Shown here one piece after another: positions 24,252-32,397 of a stretch of 64,000 bases of DNA (positions within the stretch are counted from its first letter, which is position 1; each line of letters starts with the position of its first letter). Below the pieces are notes generated by a model, which did not search any database, had not been told where the DNA came from, and was given only the letters and a program-made list of their open reading frames with translations. The position numbers and the translations under genes were made by a program. The stretch is from NCBI RefSeq assembly GCF_026586675.1, contig NZ_JAODIX010000032.1, forward strand, positions 39,452 through 103,451, given 5' to 3'. The stretch is from Halorubrum yunnanense (GTDB taxonomy: Archaea; Halobacteriota; Halobacteria; Halobacteriales; Haloferacaceae).

Positions 24252-25619
24252 ATGGAACGGGCGCGTTCGACGTCGGTCCCGCCCCTCGTCAGCCGCACGA
24301 CCGAGGTCGACGCGCCTCCCTTCGCGGCCGCGTTCGACGCCCTCTCGGCACCGCGGACGACGTGGAGCGCGCCGGACGACGCCCTCGTCCTCGGGAGCGG
24401 CGCGGCCGCGACGCTGGCCGCGAGCGGTCCGGACCGGTTCGCCGAGATCCGGAGCGCCGCCGCCGACCTGTTCGACTCCGGCGACGTCCACGCCGGGACC
24501 GAGGCCGCACGCCCCCGGGTATTCGGTGGGTTCGCCTTCCACGAGGGGGCGTGTGACGGCGACCCGTGGGGGACGTTCCCGGAGGCGCGCTTCGTGCTCC
24601 CCCGGGTGCAGCTCACGTTCGCGGAGAACGGGGCGTGGCTCACGGTGAACGCCGCCGGACCGGACGCCGCCGTCGACGCGGTCGAGGACCGGCTCGCCGC
24701 GGAGACCGAGCGCCTCGCCGGGATCGACGACGGGAGCGACGCGGACGCCCCTCCGCGTCCCGGTATCGCCGAGACCCGCCGGACCACGAGCCGCGCGGCG
24801 TGGCGCGCGAGCGTCGAGGCCGCGGTCGACCGCATTCGCGGCGACGACTTGCGGAAGGTCGTCCTGGCGCAGGCGCTGGAGGCGGACCTGGCGGGCGAGT
24901 TCCCGCTGGCGGCGACGCTGGAGCGCCTCGCGGGGAAGTACCCGGACTGCCACCGCTACTGCTTCGAGCCCGACGGGGGCGGGAGCGCCTTCTTCGGCGC
25001 GACCCCGGAGCGGCTGGTCTCGCTGCGCGGGCGGACCGTCGAGACCGACGCGCTCGCGGGGACGACGGGACGGGGAGAGACGCCGTCGGAGGACGAGTGG
25101 CTCGCGCAGGAGCTGCTCGAGGACGCGAAGAACGTCCACGAGCACCGGCTCGTCGCCGACACCGTCCGCGAGCAGCTGGAGCCGTTCGCGGCCTCGGTGT
25201 CCGCCGGCGACCGCCGCGTCCGCCGGCTCGCGACGGTCCAACACCTCCACACGCCGATCACGGCCGAACTGGACGCCGACCGGCACGTGCTCGAGCTCGT
25301 CGAGGCCCTGCACCCGACCCCGGCCGTCGGCGGGCTCCCGCCGGACCGCGCCCTGGAGACGATCCACGAGACGGAGCCGTTCGAACGCGGCTGGTACGCC
25401 GCGCCGGTGGGCTGGATCGACGCCGCCGGCAACGGCGCCTTCGCGGTCGCGATCCGCTCGGCGGTCGCGACGCCGCGGCGGGCCACCCTCTTCGCCGGCG
25501 TCGGGCTCGTCGCCGACTCCGACCCCGACCGCGAGTGGGACGAGATACAGCTCAAGTACCGACCGATCCTCGACGAGCTGGAGGCCGGAGACGAGTCCGC
25601 GGGCGCGGGCGACGACTGA
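24252..25619 (+). CDS. menF: Isochorismate synthase
   Basis: A 455-residue chorismate-binding enzyme that converts chorismate to isochorismate at the entry of menaquinone synthesis. Signatures are FGGFAFHEG, LRKVVLAQALE, FFGATPERLVSLRG, LAGTTGRGETPSEDE, NVHEHRLVAD, VQHLHTPITAEL, LHPTPAVGGLP and ERGWYAAPVGWID. The hallmark chorismate-site Lys, Glu and His residues sit in these blocks. Length is standard. The gene is alone here: the next gene is on the opposite strand and no menD follows, unlike many men clusters. Menaquinone is the respiratory quinone of haloarchaea. Confidence 0.93.
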   Translation: MERARSTSVPPLVSRTTEVDAPPFAAAFDALSAPRTTWSAPDDALVLGSGAAATLAASGPDRFAEIRSAAADLFDSGDVHAGTEAARPRVFGGFAFHEGACDGDPWGTFPEARFVLPRVQLTFAENGAWLTVNAAGPDAAVDAVEDRLAAETERLAGIDDGSDADAPPRPGIAETRRTTSRAAWRASVEAAVDRIRGDDLRKVVLAQALEADLAGEFPLAATLERLAGKYPDCHRYCFEPDGGGSAFFGATPERLVSLRGRTVETDALAGTTGRGETPSEDEWLAQELLEDAKNVHEHRLVADTVREQLEPFAASVSAGDRRVRRLATVQHLHTPITAELDADRHVLELVEALHPTPAVGGLPPDRALETIHETEPFERGWYAAPVGWIDAAGNGAFAVAIRSAVATPRRATLFAGVGLVADSDPDREWDEIQLKYRPILDELEAGDESAGAGDD

Positions 25620-25642
25620 GGGTCTGACGACTCCCGCGCCGC

Positions 25643-26383
25643 TTACTGGAACATCTTCAGCGGCTCGGCCTGCGAGCTCTCCTCGGTGGCCCGCTGCATC
25701 CGCTCGGCGAACTCCTGTTTCGCCTCCCGGATCTCTTCCGCCTGGTCGACGAGCCCGTCGGTGTCCGTCTCCGTCCCCGCGATCGGGTCGATCCCCTCGC
25801 GGATGAGAATCCGCGCGGCCTCGGGGTCGGGGAACTGCGGGTCCGACTCGACGACGAGCCCGACGGCGTCGCGGCCGCGCTCCAGCGCCTCCGCGAGCAT
25901 GGCGCCCGTCGGCCCCGAGACGAGGCCGGCCTCGGGCGGGTCCTCGACCTCGACGCGGTCGAGCCGGTCGCCGCCGTCGCCGGTCGCGAGGCCGTAGAGG
26001 GCCGGCGGCGCCTCTCCCTTCTCGCGTCCGAGCCCGGAGAGGAAGACCGGGAACGTCGCCGTCTCCGCGAACCAGCTCTCCAGGCAGCCGGCGACCTCGG
26101 TCGCGGCGCCGGGCTTCACCGGGACGTCGCTGCGGAGCGCCACGAGGTCTCGCTCCGTGTCCACGTACAGCCGGACGGGCGTCGTCACCGCCGGGTTGTC
26201 CTCGCGGTAGACGGCCACCCGCGGGAGCCCGTCGCAGTGGACGTTCGCGTAGTGGTCCATCTCGTGCGCCTCGATCATGTGGTCCGTCGCGATCTTGCCG
26301 ACGAGACCGACCCCGGGGAACCCCTCCACCAGCGTCGGCTCCTCCAGCGAGACGTCGTCGTCGAGGACTGAGATGCGTGCCAT
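25643..26383 (-). CDS. PAC2 family protein (proteasome assembly chaperone-like)
   Basis: A 246-residue protein with the PAC2 signature VEGFPGVGLVGKIATDHMIE at the N-terminus, VFLSGLG and GLVSGPTGAMLAEA in the middle and a helical C-terminus. Archaeal PAC2 relatives (such as PbaA) resemble eukaryotic proteasome assembly chaperones but need not act on the proteasome. It is convergent with menF over 23 bases. The specific role is unknown. Confidence 0.9.
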   Translation of the reverse strand: MARISVLDDDVSLEEPTLVEGFPGVGLVGKIATDHMIEAHEMDHYANVHCDGLPRVAVYREDNPAVTTPVRLYVDTERDLVALRSDVPVKPGAATEVAGCLESWFAETATFPVFLSGLGREKGEAPPALYGLATGDGGDRLDRVEVEDPPEAGLVSGPTGAMLAEALERGRDAVGLVVESDPQFPDPEAARILIREGIDPIAGTETDTDGLVDQAEEIREAKQEFAERMQRATEESSQAEPLKMFQ

Positions 26384-26496
26384 GCGTTCCTCTACTCCGG
26401 GCAGCGACCTAAAGGTGGGGCGCGAGGGAAGGCGAACGACCGCGATGGGACGTCCCGCCGCTCCCGTCCCGAAACCGACTAACGGGCCGGCGCGAA

Positions 26497-27462
26497 ATGG
26501 AGGCCATGAACCCGTTAGAGCGGTACGAACCGCTCGTCGACGACGCGGCGGCGTTCCGCGCGGCCTGCGACCGGCCGCTGCCGTCGGTCGTCCGCGTCAA
26601 CCAGATGGCGGCCTCGCCGGCCCGCGTCCGCGAGGCCTTCGACGAGGAGGGCGTCGCCCACGAGCCCGTGGGGTGGCACGACGGCCTCTTCCGGCTTCCC
26701 GACGGCAACCCCGGGGGGAACTGGCCGTACGTCCACGGCTGGACCCACGGGCAGGAGGAGGTGTCGGTGCTGCCCGGGCTCGCCCTCGACCCGCAACCGG
26801 GCGAGCGCGTCTGGGACGCCTGCGCGGCGCCGGGCAGCAAGACGACCCAGATCGCCGACGCGATGGACGACGAGGGCACCGTCGTCGCCAACGACAACAA
26901 CCTCGGCCGGCTCTCCGCGCTCCGCCACAACGCCGAACGGCTCGGGATCACGAACGCGATCGTCACGAACCAAGACGCGCGCAACTTCTCGACGAAGCCG
27001 CTCGCGTTCGACGAGTTCGACCGCGCCCTCGTGGACGCCCCCTGCTCCTGCGAGGGGACCTGCCGCAAGAACCCGGACGTCGTCGACCAGTGGACCCTCG
27101 ACCACGTCCACGCGGTCGCCGGGATCCAGAAGGGAATCCTGGCGCGCGCCGTGCAGGCGACCCGTCCGGGCGGGACCGTCGTCTACTCGACCTGCACGTT
27201 CGCGCCCGAGGAGAACGAGGCGGTGCTCGACCACGTGCTCGGCGAGGAGGCGTGCGAGATCGTCGATTCCGACCTCCCGGTCGACACCGTCCCCGGCGTC
27301 ACGGAGTGGGACGGGGAGACGTACGACGAGTCGGTGACGCGCGCCCAGCGCGTCTACCCGCACCACAACGACACGGGCGGGTTCTTCTGTGCGAAGCTGC
27401 GCGTGGGCGGGGAAGACGAGGAGAGCGCCGGCGAGGCCGGCGACGGCGAGGTGGCCGCATGA
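26497..27462 (+). CDS. RsmB/NOP2/NSUN family RNA cytosine-C5 methyltransferase
   Basis: A 321-residue SAM-dependent enzyme. Signatures are VWDACAAPGSKTTQIAD near residue 107 (SAM binding), DAPCSCEGTCRKNP near residue 180 and YSTCTFAPEENE near 230; the latter two carry the paired catalytic cysteines of m5C enzymes. The PUA domain found in some relatives is absent. An alternative ATG three codons in (MNPLERY) is as likely. It overlaps the next gene by ATGA. The target is probably rRNA or tRNA. Confidence 0.92.
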   Translation: MEAMNPLERYEPLVDDAAAFRAACDRPLPSVVRVNQMAASPARVREAFDEEGVAHEPVGWHDGLFRLPDGNPGGNWPYVHGWTHGQEEVSVLPGLALDPQPGERVWDACAAPGSKTTQIADAMDDEGTVVANDNNLGRLSALRHNAERLGITNAIVTNQDARNFSTKPLAFDEFDRALVDAPCSCEGTCRKNPDVVDQWTLDHVHAVAGIQKGILARAVQATRPGGTVVYSTCTFAPEENEAVLDHVLGEEACEIVDSDLPVDTVPGVTEWDGETYDESVTRAQRVYPHHNDTGGFFCAKLRVGGEDEESAGEAGDGEVAA

Positions 27463-27989
27463 CCGACGACGCGCCCACGAACGACGGCCAGCGGTTCGAC
27501 CGCCTCCCGGAGACCCCCGACGACCGCGAAGTCGAGGGGCGAGCGAGCCGGCGGGAGGTGCTCGACTGGTTCGAAGAGCGGTTCGGGATCGAACCGGACG
27601 TGTTCGAGGGGTACAGCTTCTGGGAGAAGGGCGCGGGGAAAGTCTGGATCTTCAACGGCGAGGCGACCGACCCCAGCGAGGTGGAGGCGATCGGGATGAC
27701 CCTCCTCCGAACGCGACAGGAGCACTGGAAGCCGACGAGTCGGGCGGCCACCCGGTTCGGGCACCGCGCGACGACGGGCGTGATCGAGCTCAACCCCGAG
27801 CAGGCGTCCCGGTTCGTCGCGGGCGAGGACCAGGCCCTCCCGGCGTGGGACGGCGACTGGGGGTACCTGATCGCGACCCACGAGGTCGCCGGCGAGCGGG
27901 CGCCGATCGGGGCGGGGCTCTACCTCTACGACGAGCTCCGGTCGGTGGTGCCCAAGGGGAGCCGGGCGGACCTGCCGGTCGTCGAGTGA
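27459..27989 (+). CDS. Companion of the m5C methyltransferase, probable PUA-like RNA-binding protein
   Basis: A 176-residue acidic protein starting MTDDAPTNDGQRFDRLP. It contains ASRREVLDWFEERFG, YSFWEKGAGKVWIFN and an LNPEQASRFVAGED block resembling the C-terminal accessory/PUA region of RsmF-type methyltransferases. Start and stop overlap (ATGA at 27459-27462), so translation is coupled. A split two-gene version of an enzyme with a C-terminal RNA-binding domain is the simplest reading; domain identity is inference. Confidence 0.75.
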   Translation: MTDDAPTNDGQRFDRLPETPDDREVEGRASRREVLDWFEERFGIEPDVFEGYSFWEKGAGKVWIFNGEATDPSEVEAIGMTLLRTRQEHWKPTSRAATRFGHRATTGVIELNPEQASRFVAGEDQALPAWDGDWGYLIATHEVAGERAPIGAGLYLYDELRSVVPKGSRADLPVVE

Positions 27990-28059
27990 GCGGTCTCCCC
28001 GTTCCGCTTAAAAATTCGGTTCGTCGAAACGCCGGTGGCGCTCCGGCGTGACGTGCGGT

Positions 28060-28317
28060 TCAGATCGACGTGTCTCTCGGTGGCTTGGTGGCGAGGTTGG
28101 AGATCCCGTACGCCGCCAGCAGCACCAGTCCGAGCAGGATGGTGTACGACCGGACGCTGAGACTGATCACCGTCTCGTGGACGACCTGCCCCTCCCCAGA
28201 CACCGGATGCGGCGCTCCAGCAATAATCTCCAGCAGCCCCATCCCGACCGTACCGACCAAGAGGAGCGCCGCGCCGCCGTACAACCCGATTCGTTCCATT
28301 GCGTTGAGTTCACTCAT
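28060..28317 (-). CDS. Small two-helix membrane protein in the doxX operon
   Basis: An 85-residue protein with two transmembrane helices (GLYGGAALLLVGTVGMGLLE and YTILLGLVLLAAYGISNLA) separated by a short polar loop containing GAPHPVSGEGQVVHE. A clear Shine-Dalgarno GAGGTGA lies just upstream, as expected for an internal operon gene; the start is 14 bases after the doxX stop. I do not recognise the family. It is probably a subunit or partner of the DoxX protein. Confidence 0.8.
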   Translation of the reverse strand: MSELNAMERIGLYGGAALLLVGTVGMGLLEIIAGAPHPVSGEGQVVHETVISLSVRSYTILLGLVLLAAYGISNLATKPPRDTSI

Positions 28318-28331
28318 ATCTTGTCACCTCG

Positions 28332-28865
28332 TTACCCTATCAGGTACCGCAGCCGCGGGTGGTCTCTGACGAACGACGTCTTCGCGAGGTAGGCGTCGAC
28401 CCCGAGTACGCGCCCGGCGCCGAGCGTGGCGATCATCGCGAAGATCAATAGCCCCAGCAGATCGCCGGTGATCACGCCGTGGGCCCAGCCGCCGGTCTCG
28501 CCGTTGATGAAGTAGAAGAACGTCATCAGGAACGCCCCGAAGAACGCGGCGAGCCGGGTCAGCGCGCCGACGATCAGCCCCAACCCGATTAGGGTCTGTC
28601 CGAGCGGGACCATGACGTTGGTAAACGACAGCAGGATCCCGTCCGAGAACAGCGTGACGACCGGACCGAAGGTCGTCTGGGCGGCCGCGCCGCCCACGAA
28701 CCAACTCGCGTCGAAGGGCCACCCGAGGAACTTGTCGAGGCCCGCGTGGAGGAACCACCAGCCGACGATGAGGCGCATCACGACGAGCCAGTAGGCGACC
28801 CGCGATTCCTCTACCGGGAACGATACGTCTCTGCCGAGCAGCTGTGTCTGAATGTTGGTAACCAT
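28332..28865 (-). CDS. DoxX / DoxD family membrane protein
   Basis: A 177-residue protein with four membrane helices and the family patterns VVMRLIVGWWFLHAGLDKF and MVPLGQTLIGLGLIVGALTR. DoxD is the small subunit of thiosulfate:quinone oxidoreductase in Acidianus, but most DoxX relatives have no proven function. ATG 28863-28865 fits a TATA-like TTATTAAAG at 28891-28899; a TTG four codons upstream is less likely. It is followed by the 85-residue membrane protein. Confidence 0.87.
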   Translation of the reverse strand: MVTNIQTQLLGRDVSFPVEESRVAYWLVVMRLIVGWWFLHAGLDKFLGWPFDASWFVGGAAAQTTFGPVVTLFSDGILLSFTNVMVPLGQTLIGLGLIVGALTRLAAFFGAFLMTFFYFINGETGGWAHGVITGDLLGLLIFAMIATLGAGRVLGVDAYLAKTSFVRDHPRLRYLIG

Positions 28866-28890
28866 GGGTTGCCCCAATCAGACAACTGGA

Positions 28891-28908
28891 TTATTAAAGT
28901 ATATAAAA
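28891..28908 (-). promoter_or_regulatory. Promoter of the doxX operon
   Basis: An A/T-rich island holds CTTTAATAA (28891-28899) at 26-34 bases before the ATG and a second TTTTATAT at 28901-28908. Confidence 0.55.
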
Positions 28909-28949
28909 GTATCAGCATTGTCATCTAAGAGGAATCCGCAGTCGCCACT

Positions 28950-30464
28950 CTACCCTTTCCGCCTGACCGTTCCCCCGCCGAGCCCCTCCCACTCGACGCG
29001 GTACCCGAGCGCCGAGAGCGTCGCGCTCGCGTCGTCGATTCCGTGCTCGTCGAACACCGCCTCCGCCTCGGACAGCGCGGTCCCGTCCGCCAGCTCGCCG
29101 GCGATCCGCTCCAGCACCGCCGGCCGGACCAGCGTCCGCCCCACGCGCTCGTGGTCGGGGAACGGGCCGTCAGCTATCGCCGCCTCGCCCACCCCGTACC
29201 GGTCGGCGAGGTCGGACAGCGCGAGCACGTCGTCGTCTGGAGCGAAGGCGTCGGGGAGGTGGGCGGCCGCGTCGGCGACGAACTCGGCCTCGTACTCGCG
29301 GAGCACGTCGACGACTTCCTTCACGCGGACGGCGCCGGAGTACGTCACCACTCGGTGGTCCCGCGCCGCGACCTCCTCGCCGACGCCGAGGCTCTCGTCG
29401 ACCGCGACCAGCAGGTCGACGGCCTCCACGTCCGCGAGTTGGCCGAGCTTCTTCTCGACGTACTCGGGGGTCCAAAAGCCCATCACCTCGAAGAACAGCC
29501 GGAAGTCGGCGTGGTCGTAGTCGAACGCGAAGTCGGGGATCATCACCCGGCTTCCGGTCTCGAGCGGTTCCGGCTCGCGAACCAAGCTCCAGTCGAGGTC
29601 GAGCCCGCGGAACCGTCCGGCGAAGTCGGCCTCGACCCCGCTGTCGAAGTCGGGCTCCGCGACCGGCTCGACGCCCGGGACCGTCACGTCGCCGTCGGAG
29701 AGGCGCATAGTGCGCTCCCGGCCGCGGTCGTCGATCGTCGCTGTCAGCTCCCACTCCGCCGACTCCGCGACGGTCCGGAGCAGCCGCGCGAAGGCGGTCC
29801 CGTAGCGCCGGGTGCGCGAGAACAGGGCGTCGGGACCCGTGACGACCAGCTCGCGTCCCTCGGGGGTCTTCTCCAGTTCGTACATCAATCGGAGCCGCTT
29901 GACCGCCGAGACGAGCCGCTTCGGGTCGTTCGACCGCACCCGGACTTCGGTGGCGTCGAACAGGGCCGTCTGCGCCAGAGAGAGGTTGTACTGGGTCCGC
30001 AGCGAGTCCGGCCCCCACCGCACGTCGGCGTCGACGAGGACCTCGTTGACGTCGCGGTCGGCGTACAGCGACGCCTCGACGTCTCCGGAGTCGATCCCGA
30101 GCGCGTCGGCGGCGCGGTCGACCGCGGCCTCGCGCTCGGCCTCGCTCGCGACCCCGACCGCCTCCGCGGCCTCGAACGCGGCCCGCCGGACGCGACGCGG
30201 CGGAACCGGGGCTCGCGTCTCGAAGGCGCACTCGCGCTCGACGAGCGCCGCGAGCCCGCGGACGAGCTTGAAGTCGCCGCCGGAGTCGGCGGCGTCGGCC
30301 TCCAGCGCCGCCAGCGCGTCGTTGAGGTCGCCGCGCCGCTCCCCGGCGTGAGACTCGAAGGTCCCGAGCACCCGGGCCGCGAGCGGGCGGTGCTCGCGGG
30401 CGGCGAAGCGCGGGCGGTACCCGCCCCCGGCCCGCGAGACGCGTAGGAGGTCCTTGCGTAACAC
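28950..30464 (-). CDS. Bax1-type nuclease (DUF790), partner of archaeal XPB
   Basis: A 504-residue protein beginning MLRKDLLRVSRAGGGYRPRF. It has a long N-terminal helical region and a C-terminal PD-(D/E)XK-like nuclease segment (MIPDFAFDY ... FFEVMGFWTPEYVEKKL). Bax1 binds the XPB helicase and cuts bubble DNA during repair in other archaea. The start codon is GTG 30462-30464. The usual neighbour xpb is not in this window; the gene is divergent from elp3 with an 87-base gap. Function is inferred from family. Confidence 0.87.
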   Translation of the reverse strand: MLRKDLLRVSRAGGGYRPRFAAREHRPLAARVLGTFESHAGERRGDLNDALAALEADAADSGGDFKLVRGLAALVERECAFETRAPVPPRRVRRAAFEAAEAVGVASEAEREAAVDRAADALGIDSGDVEASLYADRDVNEVLVDADVRWGPDSLRTQYNLSLAQTALFDATEVRVRSNDPKRLVSAVKRLRLMYELEKTPEGRELVVTGPDALFSRTRRYGTAFARLLRTVAESAEWELTATIDDRGRERTMRLSDGDVTVPGVEPVAEPDFDSGVEADFAGRFRGLDLDWSLVREPEPLETGSRVMIPDFAFDYDHADFRLFFEVMGFWTPEYVEKKLGQLADVEAVDLLVAVDESLGVGEEVAARDHRVVTYSGAVRVKEVVDVLREYEAEFVADAAAHLPDAFAPDDDVLALSDLADRYGVGEAAIADGPFPDHERVGRTLVRPAVLERIAGELADGTALSEAEAVFDEHGIDDASATLSALGYRVEWEGLGGGTVRRKG

Positions 30465-30551
30465 GGCGACTGCTACGCGAGCGCCGACCTAAAACCGGCC
30501 GGTTCCCGCGGTGCGACACGCTTAACTCCGAAACCCGTCGAACGGAGGGTA

Positions 30552-32312
30552 ATGAGTACTGACGCGGCGAGTGACGCGGACGCCGAAAGCGAGGGCGACG
30601 CCAGAGAGGAGTCCGGGAGCGGGGGAGCCGCCTCCGACGCCGAACCCCAGGCGTTCGTCCGGACCTGCGAGGCGCTGGTCGACCGGATCCTCGCCGGCGA
30701 GATCGACCGCGACGACCTCGAGGCCGCCAAGCTCGACGCCTGCTCGGAGTTCGCCTCCCCGAAGGTGCCGAAGAACACCGAAATTTTGGACCACGCGCCC
30801 TCTGAGGCCCGCGACGACGTGATCGAGGTCGTCCAGCGGAAGCCGGTCCGGACCGCCTCGGGCGTCTCCCCGGTCGCGATCATGACCTCGCCGAAGCTCT
30901 GCCCCCACGGGAAGTGCCTCTACTGCCCCGGCGGGCCGGCCTCGGAGTTCTCCTCGGCGCAGTCGTACACGGGCCACGAGCCCGCCGCGGCCCGGGGCGA
31001 GCAGAATGATTACGACCCGTACGGGCAGGTCACGCTCCGGCTCGAACAGCTCCGGAAGATCGGCCACCCGGTCGACAAGGTGGAGCTGATCCTGATGGGC
31101 GGGACGATGACCGCGCGCTCGCACGACTACCAGGAGTGGTTCGTGAAGCGCGCCCTCCAGGCGATGAACGACTACAACCTCGACAAGGAGCCCGAGCCGG
31201 CCGAGGGCGAGTCGTTCGCGCCGGACCCCGAAGAGACGGAGTTCGAGTACCTCGAGGACGTGATCGCGGAGAACGAGACGAACGCGATCCGCAACATCGG
31301 CACGACGTTCGAAACGAAGCCGGACTGGTGTGACCCCGAGCAGATCGACCGGATGCTCGATCTGGGCGGCACGAAAGTCGAGGTCGGCGTGCAGACGACC
31401 TACGAGCGGATCAACCGCGAGATGCACCGCGGCCACGGCAACGACGCCTCCCGCAGCGCGAACCGCCGCCTGCGCGACGCTGCGTTCAAGGTCGGGTTCC
31501 ACATGATGCCGGGCCAGCCGGGGATGACGCGGGAGATGTGCGTCGAGGACTTCCGCCAGCTGTTCGAGAACCCCGACTGGCGCCCCGACTACCTCAAGAT
31601 ATACCCCACCCTCGTCGTCGAGGGGACCCGGGTGTACGACCGCTGGCGTCAGGACTCGTTTGAGCCGCTCTCGAACGAGGAGGCGGCCGACGTCGTCGCC
31701 GAGGCGATGGGCCAGATCCCGAAGTACACCCGGCTCCAGCGGGTCCAGCGCGACATCCCCGCCGACTTCATCGAGGGCGGCGTCTGGAAGTCGAACCTCC
31801 GGCAGCTCGCCGACCAGCGAGCCGAGGAGAAGGGGATCGTCCAACGTGACATCCGCGCTCGCGAGGTGGGCCATAACGACGCCGACCCGGACCCCGACGA
31901 CGTCGAGCTCGACGTGATGACGTACGAGGCCGGCGGGGGGACGGAGCACTTCATCTCGTTCGAGGACCCAGTCCGCGACCTGCTCGTCGGGTTCTGTCGG
32001 CTGCGATACCCCTCGTTCGCCCCCGACCAGCCCGGCGCGCCCGGCTCCGAGGACGACGCGATCCGCCGCGAGCTCGGGGACGCCGCGCTGATCCGCGAAC
32101 TGCACGTGTACGGCAGCGAGGTCGCTCTCGGCGGCGACGGCGACTGGCAGCACCGGGGGTACGGGACGAAGCTCCTCGAACGCGCGGAGGAGATGGCCCG
32201 TGACGCCGGCTTCCGCAAGATGGCGATCATCTCGGGGATCGGCGCCCGCGAGTACTACCGGACCAAGCTCGGTTACCACCAGGACGGGCCGTACGTGTCG
32301 AAGCGGCTGTAG
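30552..32312 (+). CDS. Elp3-family tRNA uridine-34 5-carboxymethyl synthase
   Basis: A 586-residue enzyme combining a radical SAM domain and a GNAT acetyltransferase. The cluster motif CPHGKCLYCPGG is at about residues 117-128; ELILMGGTMTARS and GFHMMPGQPGMT follow. The GNAT domain occupies roughly the last 150 residues, with HRGYGTKLLERAEEMA binding acetyl-CoA. Archaeal Elp3 acts alone to make cm5U at the tRNA wobble position. The N-terminus has an acidic low-complexity extension of about 30 residues. Length is standard. Confidence 0.95.
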   Translation: MSTDAASDADAESEGDAREESGSGGAASDAEPQAFVRTCEALVDRILAGEIDRDDLEAAKLDACSEFASPKVPKNTEILDHAPSEARDDVIEVVQRKPVRTASGVSPVAIMTSPKLCPHGKCLYCPGGPASEFSSAQSYTGHEPAAARGEQNDYDPYGQVTLRLEQLRKIGHPVDKVELILMGGTMTARSHDYQEWFVKRALQAMNDYNLDKEPEPAEGESFAPDPEETEFEYLEDVIAENETNAIRNIGTTFETKPDWCDPEQIDRMLDLGGTKVEVGVQTTYERINREMHRGHGNDASRSANRRLRDAAFKVGFHMMPGQPGMTREMCVEDFRQLFENPDWRPDYLKIYPTLVVEGTRVYDRWRQDSFEPLSNEEAADVVAEAMGQIPKYTRLQRVQRDIPADFIEGGVWKSNLRQLADQRAEEKGIVQRDIRAREVGHNDADPDPDDVELDVMTYEAGGGTEHFISFEDPVRDLLVGFCRLRYPSFAPDQPGAPGSEDDAIRRELGDAALIRELHVYGSEVALGGDGDWQHRGYGTKLLERAEEMARDAGFRKMAIISGIGAREYYRTKLGYHQDGPYVSKRL

Positions 32313-32397
32313 CGCCGTCCGAGTCACCCGCCGTCTCGCTCGCCGGCTCGCACTCACAACGACACGCCTTTTTCCGGGCCGGCCGTCTCTCTGTCGT

